The position numbers and the translations under genes are program-made. This document shows positions 41,543 to 50,273 of a stretch of 64,000 nucleotides of DNA, in pieces. The stretch's first letter is position 1. Each line of letters starts with the position of its first letter. A model generated the notes under the pieces. That model had not been told where the DNA came from, searched no databases, and worked only from the letters and a program-made list of their open reading frames with translations. The stretch covers positions 1 through 64,000 of the forward strand of contig NZ_JAIEUI010000003.1 of assembly GCF_022234545.1 (NCBI RefSeq), read 5' to 3'. The DNA comes from Paenibacillus piscarius (lineage in GTDB: Bacteria; Bacillota; Bacilli; Paenibacillales; Paenibacillaceae).

Positions 41543-44446
41543 ATGATAACACAGGAGATTTTACTCGATTTCATGCGGGAGACCGCTTATAAACCATTAA
41601 CTTATGATGAACTGGTGAGCCATTTCGCCATAGAGGACACAGAGACGTTTAGAGCCTTTGAGGAGCTGCTGGTTGCGCTTGAGAAGGACGGGCGGATTGT
41701 GCTGACCCGCAATAACCGCTACGGTGTGCCGGAACGGATGGATTTGCTGCGTGGAAGGCTGCAGGCCCATGCGAAGGGTTTTGCCTTCCTGATTCCCGAT
41801 GACCGGGATCACCCGGATGTGTATATCCACGCTAATGATCTGAAGGGTGCAATGAACGGCGATATCGTATTGATTAGGATCACTTCCAGAAGCTCGTCCG
41901 GCGGGCGTATGGAAGGCGAAGTCGTACGGATTCTGATCAGAGGCGTGACCCAGACGGTGGGCGTGTTCCAGAGTCTGGAGACGTATGGATTTGTGCTGCC
42001 GGATGATAAGCGGATTAACCGGGATATTTTCATCCCCAAGCAGTCTTTCATGGGTGCGGTTGACGGGGAAAAGGTAGTGGTCCGGATTGTGAACTATCCG
42101 GAAGGCCGGGCGGCGGCGGAAGGGGAGATCATTGAGATTCTCGGCCACAAGGATGATCCCGGAGTGGACATTCTGTCGGTGATCCGTAAGCACCAGCTGC
42201 CGGAGGCCTTTCCCGCAGAAGTGATGAAGGAGGCCGAGCAGGCCCCGGATTCCATCACGGAAGAGGAGATTATTCAGCAAGGGCGCCGCGATCTGCGCGG
42301 GTTGAATATCGTCACGATTGACGGCGCGGATGCCAAGGACCTGGATGATGCCGTCAACGTGGAACGGCTTGAGAATGGCCATTATAAGCTGGGCGTCCAT
42401 ATTGCCGATGTCGGCTACTATGTGCGAGAAGGCTCTGAGCTGGACAAGGAAGCCTATGACCGGGGCTGCAGTGTGTATCTGGTGGACCGGGTCATCCCGA
42501 TGCTGCCCCACAGGCTGTCCAACGGGATCTGCAGCTTGAATCCGAAGGTGGACCGGCTCACAATGTCCTGTGAGATGGAGTTCGACGAGCAGATGAAGGT
42601 CGTGAAGCATGATGTGTTCACGAGTGTGATCCGCACCAAAGAGCGGATGACCTACTCGGATGTCCGCAAGATCGTCGAGGATGAAGATCCTGAGCTGCTG
42701 GAGCGGTATGCTCCGCTGATCGAAGATTTCCGGCTGATGAAGGAGCTGGCGCTGAAGCTGCGCGGGGCCCGGATGCGGCGGGGGGCGGTTGATTTTGATT
42801 TTGAAGAGAGCAAAATCATTGTGGACGAGAACGGCAAAGCGATTGATATTGTGAAGCGTGAACGTACCATCGCCGAGCAGATTATTGAGGAATTCATGCT
42901 GGCGGCCAATGAGACGGTTGCCGAGCATTTCCACTGGCTGAAGGTGCCGTTCCTGTACCGGATTCACGAGGACCCGGACCCGGAGAAGCTGCAGAACTTC
43001 ATGGCCTTCGCCGCGAACTTCGGTTATCACGTGAAGGGACGGGGCAATTCGGTTCACCCGCGCGCGCTGCAGGATCTGCTGGAGCAGATTCAAGGCACCA
43101 AGGAGCAGACGGTCATCAGTACGATGATGCTGCGCTCGATGAAGCAGGCGAAATACGATGCCGAGAGCACCGGACACTTCGGGCTGGCGGCGGAATTCTA
43201 CTCTCACTTCACCTCACCGATCCGCCGTTATCCAGATCTGGTTATTCACCGTGTGATGCGTGAGGTGCTGGAGAATGGCGGAGCGCTGACGGAGAAGCGC
43301 CATGAATATCTGGCCTCCCGGATGCCGGATATTGCCCAGCAGTCCTCCGAGCGTGAACGTGTTGCAGTCGAAGCTGAACGCGATACGGAGCAGCTCAAGA
43401 AGGCTGAGTACATGCAGGACAAGGTGGGCGAGGAATTCGACGCCATGGTCAGCAGTGTGACCAGCTTCGGGATGTTCATTGAGCTGGAAAATACGGTGGA
43501 AGGCCTTATTCGTCTCAGTGCGCTGACGGATGACTACTACCACTTTGACGAAGGCCATATGGCGCTGATCGGGGAGCGCACCTCCAAGGTGTTCCGCATC
43601 GGCGATGAAGTGAAAATCCGTGTGGCCAAGGTCAACATGGATGACCACACGATCGACTTCGAGCTGCTTGATATGAAGCCGCGCGCAGCCGGGGAGCACC
43701 GCAGCTATGGCGGCCGACCGGGTGCCGGAGGCTTCAGCAAGCCGCTCGCCGGCAAGGGCGGCGGTAAGGGGCGTGGCGGTAAAGGCAAGCCCGGGAGTGC
43801 AGCCGCCGCTGGCAAGCACGGCGGGAAGAAGGGCGGCGCGGGTAAAGGCGCCATCTTCGGTGCAGCCGGTAAGGGCAAGGGCGGCTCCGCCGGAGGCTTC
43901 GGCGGTGCTGTCACGGAGCCGCGCCCTGAAGGTGCGGCGGCCTGGGATGCGGGCGGCGACGCAGGCAGCGGCCGCCAGCGCGGACGCGGGCCGGAAGCGG
44001 CGGCCCGGCGCGGTCTGGCCGCCGCATCTGCCGAAGGTGCGGCGAAGGGTGATCGCCGGGGCGAAGCCGGCGGGGCTGGCGGTTCGCGCGAGCGCGGCAG
44101 AGGGCGCGGCGCGGACGGTGGTGGCGGTGCCGGGGGGCGCGGCATCGCGTTTGGTTTTGGCTCCGGCAAAGGCGGCTACGGCGCGCCGGGCGGTGGCGGG
44201 TCTGAGCAGGCGGGCAGTGAGCTGCGCGGCGTAGACGCGGGCACACGGTTCCGCAGCCGCGAGGACCTGGGGCCCGATGGGCGCGGCGGTGCAGCGCCGG
44301 AGGGCAAGGGCCGCCGCAAGAAGAAAGGCGGCGTGTTCATTAGCCCCGCCGTGACGCCAGGCAGCGGGGAGCCCCCGGGCCAGGCGGGAGCTGAGGCCGG
44401 CGAGCAGAGCGGACGCCGGAAGCGCAAGAAGAAACCTAAGGCGTAG
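41543..44446 (+). CDS. rnr: Ribonuclease R with long Gly/Arg/Lys-rich C-terminal tail
   Basis: A 967-residue 3'-5' exoribonuclease. Domains: N-terminal winged helix, cold-shock domains, the RNB catalytic core (active-site aspartates in [14 protein letters not shown]) and an S1 domain ending near residue 710. Then comes a tail of about 255 residues of low complexity rich in Gly, Ala, Arg and Lys ([13 protein letters not shown]), ending RKRKKKPKA. Bacillus RNase R is about 190 residues shorter. The ATG at 41543 follows GAGGTGA by 5-6 bases. The tail is unusually GC-rich. RNase R works with SmpB-tmRNA on stalled mRNAs, both encoded downstream. Confidence 0.95.
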   Translation: MITQEILLDFMRETAYKPLTYDELVSHFAIEDTETFRAFEELLVALEKDGRIVLTRNNRYGVPERMDLLRGRLQAHAKGFAFLIPDDRDHPDVYIHANDLKGAMNGDIVLIRITSRSSSGGRMEGEVVRILIRGVTQTVGVFQSLETYGFVLPDDKRINRDIFIPKQSFMGAVDGEKVVVRIVNYPEGRAAAEGEIIEILGHKDDPGVDILSVIRKHQLPEAFPAEVMKEAEQAPDSITEEEIIQQGRRDLRGLNIVTIDGADAKDLDDAVNVERLENGHYKLGVHIADVGYYVREGSELDKEAYDRGCSVYLVDRVIPMLPHRLSNGICSLNPKVDRLTMSCEMEFDEQMKVVKHDVFTSVIRTKERMTYSDVRKIVEDEDPELLERYAPLIEDFRLMKELALKLRGARMRRGAVDFDFEESKIIVDENGKAIDIVKRERTIAEQIIEEFMLAANETVAEHFHWLKVPFLYRIHEDPDPEKLQNFMAFAANFGYHVKGRGNSVHPRALQDLLEQIQGTKEQTVISTMMLRSMKQAKYDAESTGHFGLAAEFYSHFTSPIRRYPDLVIHRVMREVLENGGALTEKRHEYLASRMPDIAQQSSERERVAVEAERDTEQLKKAEYMQDKVGEEFDAMVSSVTSFGMFIELENTVEGLIRLSALTDDYYHFDEGHMALIGERTSKVFRIGDEVKIRVAKVNMDDHTIDFELLDMKPRAAGEHRSYGGRPGAGGFSKPLAGKGGGKGRGGKGKPGSAAAAGKHGGKKGGAGKGAIFGAAGKGKGGSAGGFGGAVTEPRPEGAAAWDAGGDAGSGRQRGRGPEAAARRGLAAASAEGAAKGDRRGEAGGAGGSRERGRGRGADGGGGAGGRGIAFGFGSGKGGYGAPGGGGSEQAGSELRGVDAGTRFRSREDLGPDGRGGAAPEGKGRRKKKGGVFISPAVTPGSGEPPGQAGAEAGEQSGRRKRKKKPKA

Positions 44447-44487
44447 GCGGAACGGCGAGGCTGGGAAGTAATCTGAACCTCTAGACG

Positions 44488-44521
44488 AAAAAAGTGGAAT
44501 CTAATAGTTCCACTTTTTTTG
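44488..44521 (+). terminator. Terminator after rnr
   Basis: AAAAAAGTGGAA/TTCCACTTTTTTT stem with an 8-base loop; usable in both directions. Confidence 0.9.
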
Positions 44522-44580
44522 TATGGTAAGCTATAGGATAAGAGTTCTTTGAATGATTCGAAAGGTGACTTTGTTGCAGA

Positions 44581-44790
44581 ATGTATGTGAAAAACAGCAT
44601 ACGTTGTGCTCACAAGCAGGCATAGGGCTTGAATGTATGTGGAAAACAGCATACATTGTGCTCGCAAGCAGGCATACGGCCTGAATATATGTGAAAAACA
44701 GCATACAATGTGTTCGCAAGAAGGCATACGGCCCGGGTATATGTGAAAAACAACATACGTTGTGTTCGCGCAAAGGTAATCTTATTCATC
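44581..44790. repeat. 52-bp tandem hairpin repeat, array 1 (four units)
   Basis: Four imperfect units starting at 44581, 44633, 44685 and 44737, an exact 52-base period. Each unit has arms ATGTATG and CATACAT (or variants) around an A-rich 10-base loop (TGGAAAACAG), then a linker with a second small hairpin TTGTG/CACAA and GCAGGCATA. It lies between convergent genes rnr (+) and the hypothetical gene at 44808 (-). 52 is not a multiple of three, so it is not a coding repeat. Related units recur at 56601. Confidence 0.88.
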
Positions 44791-44807
44791 CGTTAGGATG
44801 ATTTTGT

Positions 44808-45149
44808 TCAATTTTTGCTTTTTAACACCCAATCGCCTGTATACAACCATAATTCTTCTCCTTCATACGTTAATTTTAGCTCTTGCCAGTCCCCAGGATC
44901 ATCACTTTCTAACGTCTCCACAATTTTATATTCTGAAAATGCATTTTTTGTTTCTGGTACCTGGGCAAAAATGTAATCCTTAGGAGGATGTAATTGTAAT
45001 AAATCGATTTGCTCAAGCCACTGAATGGCAGTATCAAGCTCCAGCTTTTTTTCTAGTATTTGAGCATGGTCAGCAGTAGCTTGAACTGTTTTTAATGCCT
45101 GAATGAGTTGCTCCCGTTCTGCTTTTAGCCCTTGAATTACACTATCCAT
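44808..45149 (-). CDS. Hypothetical protein with coiled-coil N-terminus
   Basis: A 113-residue protein I do not recognise. Residues 1 to about 55 are helical and heptad-like (GLKAEREQLIQALKTVQATAD, ILEKKLELDTAIQWLEQ); the second half is beta-like with many Trp, Tyr and acidic residues. It has a strong AAGGAGG 5 bases before the ATG at 45149 and lower GC than its neighbours. It interrupts the usual rnr-smpB adjacency, suggesting a recent insertion. Confidence 0.7.
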   Translation of the reverse strand: MDSVIQGLKAEREQLIQALKTVQATADHAQILEKKLELDTAIQWLEQIDLLQLHPPKDYIFAQVPETKNAFSEYKIVETLESDDPGDWQELKLTYEGEELWLYTGDWVLKSKN

Positions 45150-45349
45150 ATGTACCTCCTTGATAAGTAAAGCCTTCAAATATATTGACATGGCGAACAT
45201 GAAATTACAATATTGGCGCAGCTATAAATAGCCTTGGCACGGCCGCAGCATAGAGCGTTCCTTCCTTGCGTTGGCCGCTTGCCTTTTGATACAATATAGA
45301 CCTGGTGTCCGTTAAGGATTGCCGGAATTTAACACAAGGAGTGACGCTC

Positions 45350-45829
45350 ATGGGTAAAAAAGCAGACGGGAAAGTGCTCGCCCAGAATAAAAAAGCTTCC
45401 CATGACTATTTTATTGAGGACACCTACGAAGCGGGGATGGTGCTGACCGGTACCGAGATTAAGTCGCTGCGCAATGGACGGGCGAACATCGGCGATGCTT
45501 TTGCCACCATTCGTAACGGCGAGATTCAAGTACACAATATGCACATCAGCCCGTTCGAACAGGGGAACCGCAGTAATCCGACCGATCCGACCCGCACACG
45601 CAAGCTGCTAATGCATAAAGCGCAGATCCACAAGCTGCTCGGGCAGTCCAAGCAGGAAGGCTATTCGATTGTGCCGCTGAAGGTTTATGTGCGCAATGGT
45701 TATGCGAAGCTGCTGATCGGCCTAGGTAAGGGGAAGAAGCAATACGACAAACGCGACTCCGCCGCCAAAAAAGACGCTCAACGCGACATCCAGCGCGCTC
45801 TGCGCGAGAAGCAGAAGGTCGCCAGATAA
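45350..45829 (+). CDS. smpB: SsrA-binding protein SmpB
   Basis: A 159-residue tmRNA partner that brings tmRNA to stalled ribosomes. The SmpB core ([29 protein letters not shown]) and C-terminal basic tail ([25 protein letters not shown]) are intact. AAGGAG lies 8 bases before the ATG. The tmRNA gene follows about 190 bases later. Confidence 0.97.
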   Translation: MGKKADGKVLAQNKKASHDYFIEDTYEAGMVLTGTEIKSLRNGRANIGDAFATIRNGEIQVHNMHISPFEQGNRSNPTDPTRTRKLLMHKAQIHKLLGQSKQEGYSIVPLKVYVRNGYAKLLIGLGKGKKQYDKRDSAAKKDAQRDIQRALREKQKVAR

Positions 45830-45881
45830 CCGGCCCGGCCGGCCGTTCCAGATTCAACCTTCAATTCCTTTAACCCACGTG

Positions 45882-45908
45882 TTAAAGTGTTGATAAATGT
45901 GCTATACT
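45882..45908 (+). promoter_or_regulatory. Candidate ssrA promoter
   Basis: TATACT (45903-45908) preceded by TGC gives an extended -10, with a weak TTAAAG upstream. The precursor would carry about 110 bases before the mature tmRNA 5' end. Confidence 0.45.
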
Positions 45909-46021
45909 GGGTAAGTAGATTTTAATGCTTCTGAACAGCCGTCTTAAGTCAGATTGCTGTGTACCGGATCAGCATTTGTGCTTGTTATTGATCCGTTAAT
46001 CCGAAGCGCCCTTTCTAATGA

Positions 46022-46383
46022 GGGGCCGTTCTTGGATTCGACGGGGGTAGTTCGAGCATGAGTAGCGAGTAGTGGGGACGCGTCCGCTTCATCAACGCTA
46101 AAGCCTATTAAACGGCAAACAACAAAACAACTACGCTTTCGCAGCTTAATAACCTGTGTGCGTGCTTCTACTCTGCATCGCCCATGTGACAGGGATAGGG
46201 GCTAACAAGTAGTGGGATACGCTGTCTGGTCTCCGCCTGGGGTCAGCAGAAGAAGATAATCAGGCTGACCCGAAGGGGACCCGGTTACGGGGGGCTTCTA
46301 GGGTGACATCAAAACTGTAACTACACTCGTAGAAGCTTATGTGCCGTTATCTTCGGACAGGGGTTCGACTCCCCTCGGCTCCA
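46022..46383 (+). ncRNA. ssrA: Transfer-messenger RNA (tmRNA)
   Basis: The 5' end GGGGCCG pairs with the 3' CGGCTCC to form the alanine-tRNA-like acceptor, and the 5' sequence continues TTCTTGGATTCGACGGGGG as in known tmRNAs. The 3' T-arm is GGGGTTCGACTCCCC. The reading frame at 46114-46149 encodes the tag GKQQNNYAFAA (after the charged Ala) and ends in TAA. CCA is not encoded. A terminator follows 16 bases later. Confidence 0.96.
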
Positions 46384-46398
46384 TATGGAGTATCAGTG

Positions 46399-46427
46399 AA
46401 AGACACCTTGAAGGGTGTCTTTTTTCG
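46399..46427 (+). terminator. Terminator of ssrA
   Basis: Stem AAGACACC/GGGTGTCTT with a 5-base loop and T-tract. Confidence 0.9.
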
Positions 46428-46491
46428 TCTCCCTTTAAGACTCAGTTCACTTGAAAAATGCTATAATAATAACGAATCTGAGGTGCTGAAG

Positions 46492-46737
46492 ATGAATGAA
46501 CCGGGTTTGAAAAAGGCAATGGATACTTTGCAGTATTTGAGTCAGGATTCAGAAGCCAGACGGTTGTATGAGGCCAGACAGAAATATCTGCATGATGAGG
46601 CCTCGATGCTGGGAAGTGCGGAAATGGCAGGTATAAAGAAGGTGGCTAAGAACATGCTTGACCTGAATCTGGACATATCGATTATTATTAAGGCTACTGG
46701 ATTAACAGAGCAAGAGATCAATGCTTTGAGAAAGTAA
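46492..46737 (+). CDS. Free-standing small Rpn C-terminal (RpnS-like) protein
   Basis: An 81-residue protein beginning MNEPGLKKAMDTLQYLSQD, closely matching the C-terminal part of the Rpn protein at 52.6 kb from its internal methionine (MNEPMLKKAMDTLEFLSQD). No nuclease domain precedes it; homology starts about five codons before the ATG (EVLKM against EVLAM), and those codons supply the ribosome site GAGGTG. A TATAAT at 46462-46467 could be its promoter and a terminator follows, so it looks expressible rather than dead. It may be a remnant of a lost Rpn gene or an autonomous antitoxin-like gene. Confidence 0.7.
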   Translation: MNEPGLKKAMDTLQYLSQDSEARRLYEARQKYLHDEASMLGSAEMAGIKKVAKNMLDLNLDISIIIKATGLTEQEINALRK

Positions 46738-46744
46738 AAAATGT

Positions 46745-46779
46745 GGGAGCATCCTATGTGAGGGTGCTCCCTTTTTTTG
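46745..46779 (+). terminator. Terminator after the small Rpn gene
   Basis: GGGAGCA(T)CC/GGGTGCTCCC stem, then seven T residues. Confidence 0.88.
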
Positions 46780-46926
46780 TTACTAACGTTGCCTTCCTTA
46801 ATAATGGTGATGATTATTTCATTCAGGGGATTGCGGGAATTCCAAAAGTGGAATATTATTACCTTATGATTAACGTATTGGCTTACTAATTAATGTTTAT
46901 ATTAATTTAATTGGAGTGAATGTATT

Positions 46927-47712
46927 ATGTATCCCCATCATCAAGCTGCTATTGATACCATCACCAACAAGCTTAAAGCCAGACCCGACGTACAAGGTAT
47001 CATTATCGGAGGTTCCGTGGCGCATGGCTTTGCTGGCGAAACCTCTGATATCGACATTATGATTGTCCTTTCTGAAGAGGATTACAAGAATGCTTGTTCC
47101 ATCCATAATCTTGGGTATTTCGAAACGGAATCCTGTTCTTATGAAGGCGGTTACGTGGACGGGAAGGTTGTATCCGCTTCCTACATCAAGCAAGTGGCCG
47201 AATCCGGCAGCGAGCCTGCTAAGTTCGCATTCCAGGATGCGTTCGTCACCTATTCCAACATCGAGGGGCTGGAACAGCTGGTCCAAGACGCTCCCCGATA
47301 TCCGGTGGAGAAAAAGGCAGAGCACATGCAGAAGTTCTATGCACAATTCGAAACCTGGAAATGGTATTATTACGAAGGACTGAAACGCAACAATCGTTTA
47401 TTAATCGACCACTGTTTGACCCAATATGCCTTTTTCGCAGGCAGGTTAATTTTGGCACACAACGAAACGCTGTTCCCTTCGTATAAGTGGTTCTTAAAGG
47501 TTCTGGAAGAGGTCCAAAAGAAGCCGGAGAATTTGTTGGCGGACATCCATCGGGTACTGGAAGAACGAACGCCGGAAGCCGTCGAGAATCTGTACGAGAG
47601 TATTGTTGAATTTAATAACTGGTATCAGGCGGAGCATCATTGGACGGTTCAGTTCATGATCGATAGCCAGCTGAACTGGATGGACGGGCCTGTTCCGGTT
47701 CTCGATTTATAA
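46927..47712 (+). CDS. Nucleotidyltransferase-domain protein
   Basis: A 261-residue member of the Pol-beta nucleotidyltransferase superfamily. The catalytic pattern Gly29-Ser30 followed by Asp41-x-Asp43 is intact (GGSVAHGFAGETSDIDI). The C-terminal half is helical, like aminoglycoside or MNT-type nucleotidyltransferases. Substrate unknown. Its last 59 bases overlap, tail to tail, the convergent reductase-hydrolase gene. Confidence 0.82.
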   Translation: MYPHHQAAIDTITNKLKARPDVQGIIIGGSVAHGFAGETSDIDIMIVLSEEDYKNACSIHNLGYFETESCSYEGGYVDGKVVSASYIKQVAESGSEPAKFAFQDAFVTYSNIEGLEQLVQDAPRYPVEKKAEHMQKFYAQFETWKWYYYEGLKRNNRLLIDHCLTQYAFFAGRLILAHNETLFPSYKWFLKVLEEVQKKPENLLADIHRVLEERTPEAVENLYESIVEFNNWYQAEHHWTVQFMIDSQLNWMDGPVPVLDL

Positions 47713-49555
47713 ACTGTTGCGCTAATACATAACAAGCCGTCTCCCCTGGATGGCTAATCGGAAAATGATGACCATACGGAACAATATCAACCTCACCATG
47801 CTGTACTGGAGCAGAATAGCGCCGGTCTTGATCTCCCCAAATAACATGTAGATTAGACCTCGGTACCTTGGTGAAATCACCTTGATAGTCTCTCGATAGA
47901 AAACGGTTCAGCAGAAGAGTGGTGTTTAAAATTCTAGGCGAAGTGAAGCTGCTGCGTACTTTGGCAATGTAATGCTTTGGAATGCTCTCCGTATTTGCAA
48001 ACAGACCGTTACCAATTAAATAACGTTCTAATGAATTAGCAGTAGCTAATTTCAATGCCCATTTGTTCATGAATTGAGGAGCCTGAAACGTCTTAGGATT
48101 TTTTTTCGTAACAGGCGGCTGAAGTAAAGTAATAGAATTATTCGTACCTAGGTACTCTCGCGCTAACGCTTCCAGCAGAATAACCGCTCCGAAGGAATGG
48201 CCAATCCAATGTGCGTCATGAGCAGCTTGTGCTGATAACTCCTTCACTACATTCAAATAGAGATCCAGCAGATTCTTCTCCCGCTTAAAAGGTGAACGTC
48301 CTAAACCCGGAAGGTCCGGAATCCATACCGGTTGACCTGTTTTTTCATGAAGCTCTAGTCCTAAAGGAAATAAATCGGCTCCATCACTGAGCAAACCGTG
48401 GAATAAAATAAAGGGCCTACCCTCGCCTGGTATTTGATGAATCACAGTGTTTCCGGTTATGGTTCGTTCAAATGCATGATTATGCGGGTCATTGGGGTAC
48501 ATCAGGCGATAATCCAAATCTGCTACGACAGCCGGGAAAAAATTCATAACACTCGTCTTCGTAAACCAATCGGCTCCCATGACTTTTTTCGGTAAATCAT
48601 TTGAGAATGTTCTATTCGTAATAAAGTTCAGGCCATCCGATGGAATTCCCGTGATTGTACTGAGCCCGCTGTTCATAAGTGCCTTCATGAAGCGAAGCGG
48701 CACAGAGATTGTAGGTGCGGCCATATTCATACTTTCTGACATCGCGCCTAATAATTCAGATATATCCGGGTCCAGCGGTTGGTCTGGAACAAGGGTATAG
48801 GTTTGAATAGACGATGGCTCCCGCTTAACAACCTGAACCATAAACTTCGCCAGCGCATCATTTGCAATAAGCGGTAATTTATACCCCTTGCCTCCAGGGA
48901 TAACCGGCATCAGACCTCTACGCATACTCTCCACAAGCAAGCCTATGCCTGCTACCTGCTCTGTACTCCCTGTTGTACTGCTGCCGACTATGGTTGGCGG
49001 ATTAATAACAGACAGCGGATAGCCTACCCCGGATGCCTGCTGGCGAATATACAGATCTGCTAGAAATTTTGTTCTTTCGTACGGGTTTTTTATATTCAAA
49101 TAGTCGTGCCCTTCCCGGAACACATCAATCGTAACCTTGCTATTCTCATCATCAAAGGGGCTCATATATCCAACGACATGAATAAAATGCTGCAACCCCT
49201 TCAATTGATGAATACGTTTAGCGAATTCACTGATATGCTTGGCACCGTTTAAAAATACATTGGTTGCCTCTTGCGTTGTCGCTTGAATATCCATTTGTCC
49301 GCCTGCGTGAATAATAATATCCGTGCTGAGTACCTTGTCCTTATCTTCATCACTTAGACCTAAATCTGTTTTCGTCAAATCACCTTCAATAAAGTGCATG
49401 GCTGCCTCGTTAAAAATACCTTTTTCCTGAAAAATACGTGTTGCTTTACTCTTCGACCGCACTAAAAGAAAAATCTTAACCTCCTCTTTAAGAAGCTCCT
49501 CCACGAGTTGCCTCCCGATAAAGCCTGTTCCACCTGTTAAAAATATAGTTCTCAT
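47654..49555 (-). CDS. Reductase / alpha-beta hydrolase fusion protein
   Basis: A 633-residue two-domain protein. N-terminal extended SDR domain, close to the male-sterility/fatty acyl-CoA reductase type (NAD(P) motif GGTGFIGR at 8-15, catalytic Tyr159 and Lys163 in YERTK). C-terminal alpha/beta hydrolase (about 370-620) with nucleophile elbow GHSFG and His in YGHHFPISHP. Possibly lipid or ester metabolism; substrate unknown. AAAGGAG upstream of the ATG. A palindrome matching the tetR operator lies in its promoter. The last ~20 residues (EPEQARPSSSAGYRS) are read from the antisense of the neighbouring gene. Confidence 0.82.
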   Translation of the reverse strand: MRTIFLTGGTGFIGRQLVEELLKEEVKIFLLVRSKSKATRIFQEKGIFNEAAMHFIEGDLTKTDLGLSDEDKDKVLSTDIIIHAGGQMDIQATTQEATNVFLNGAKHISEFAKRIHQLKGLQHFIHVVGYMSPFDDENSKVTIDVFREGHDYLNIKNPYERTKFLADLYIRQQASGVGYPLSVINPPTIVGSSTTGSTEQVAGIGLLVESMRRGLMPVIPGGKGYKLPLIANDALAKFMVQVVKREPSSIQTYTLVPDQPLDPDISELLGAMSESMNMAAPTISVPLRFMKALMNSGLSTITGIPSDGLNFITNRTFSNDLPKKVMGADWFTKTSVMNFFPAVVADLDYRLMYPNDPHNHAFERTITGNTVIHQIPGEGRPFILFHGLLSDGADLFPLGLELHEKTGQPVWIPDLPGLGRSPFKREKNLLDLYLNVVKELSAQAAHDAHWIGHSFGAVILLEALAREYLGTNNSITLLQPPVTKKNPKTFQAPQFMNKWALKLATANSLERYLIGNGLFANTESIPKHYIAKVRSSFTSPRILNTTLLLNRFLSRDYQGDFTKVPRSNLHVIWGDQDRRYSAPVQHGEVDIVPYGHHFPISHPGETACYVLAQQFINREPEQARPSSSAGYRS

Positions 49556-49573
49556 ATCATCTGGTCTCCTTTT

Positions 49574-49593
49574 TTAGTACTGAATGGTACTAA
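49574..49593. promoter_or_regulatory. TetR operator in front of the reductase-hydrolase gene
   Basis: Palindrome TTAGTACTGAATGGTACTAA: 7-bp arms and a 6-base centre. The arms are identical to those of the site in front of the tetR gene. On the reverse strand a TTGCAC (-35, complement of 49598-49603) and TACTAA (-10, 18-base spacer) place the palindrome over the -10 region. Confidence 0.8.
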
Positions 49594-49601
49594 TTTTGTG
49601 C

Positions 49602-49628
49602 AAAAAAAATGCTTCGCTTATCGAAGCA
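49602..49628 (-). terminator. Terminator of the tetR gene
   Basis: Reverse-strand GCTTCG/CGAAGC hairpin overlapping the tetR stop, followed by eight T residues. It separates tetR from the downstream reductase-hydrolase gene. Confidence 0.85.
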
Positions 49629-50184
49629 AGTTAAAAAAGTGGCTGGCTGTTGTCGTGATCACCGTTGCATCCTTCAATGTCTCTGCAAGAAACAGCGCAC
49701 CTTCAAGATTCGTTATAAAAAGTGCCGCTACCTCGTCAATATGAATCGTATCTCTAAACTCGCCTTTTTCTGCTCCTTGCTTAAGCAATAGAGAGATCTT
49801 CGTTTGTAATCCTGTGAAAAAGAGACCTATTTTTTCTTTGATGTGCGCAGCTTGTGCCGGAGTTTGAATATACAGCGTAATAAACGGACAGCTCCCCTTA
49901 TACTCTCTGGACTGAACTCCCTGTGATAAATGCTTTAGAAACATCTGGACACGCTCTTCCACAGATAATTGGTTCTGGGAAAGGATTTCATCCATTGCCC
50001 GCTCATACGTCTCAATCCAATAATCCACGACCCCTGCTAACAATTCCTCCTTATCCGCGAAGTGATAATACATATTCGATTTGGATACTTTGCTTACACG
50101 TACTAATTCATCCATGCTGGTATAAGCAAATCCCTTTTCTAAAAATAAGGCTGCCGCGACTTCAATCACACGTTTTTGGTTCAT
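49618..50184 (-). CDS. TetR/AcrR-family transcriptional regulator
   Basis: A 188-residue repressor with an N-terminal helix-turn-helix (TSMDELVRVSKVSKSNMYYHFADKEEL) and a helical ligand domain with a TetR_C-like end. An ATG at 50202 would give 194 residues, but the predicted promoter puts the transcript start about there, so the ATG at 50184, with AAAGG 8 bases upstream, is preferred. Paired operators at 49574 and 50205 suggest it represses itself and the reductase-hydrolase gene. Confidence 0.88.
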   Translation of the reverse strand: MNQKRVIEVAAALFLEKGFAYTSMDELVRVSKVSKSNMYYHFADKEELLAGVVDYWIETYERAMDEILSQNQLSVEERVQMFLKHLSQGVQSREYKGSCPFITLYIQTPAQAAHIKEKIGLFFTGLQTKISLLLKQGAEKGEFRDTIHIDEVAALFITNLEGALFLAETLKDATVITTTASHFFNLLR

Positions 50185-50204
50185 TATTTTTGCCTTTGTC
50201 ATGA

Positions 50205-50238
50205 TTAGTACTATACAGTACTAATTTGTGCGTTGCAA
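50205..50238 (-). promoter_or_regulatory. tetR promoter with TetR operator
   Basis: On the reverse strand TTGCAA (50233-50238), 17-base spacer, TATAGT (complement of 50210-50215). The palindrome TTAGTACTATACAGTACTAA (50205-50224) covers the -10 box, so binding would block transcription. Confidence 0.82.
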
Positions 50239-50273
50239 GTAGGAGGATAAATGTATCTTCATCTGCGGGCCGA

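Noticed and set aside
44531..44773. Reverse-strand ORFs with repeated MLFFTYIQ-like peptides across array 1
   Set aside because: They arise from the 52-bp DNA repeat; the frame shifts by one base each unit, so there is no conserved peptide, and no ribosome site fits.
44581..44790. CRISPR array
   Set aside because: Units are directly adjacent and similar along their whole length, with no variable spacers; no cas genes are nearby.
46339..46491. N-terminal extension of the small Rpn-like ORF back into ssrA
   Set aside because: The frame is open by chance through tmRNA sequence and a terminator; the ribosome site and homology begin at 46492.
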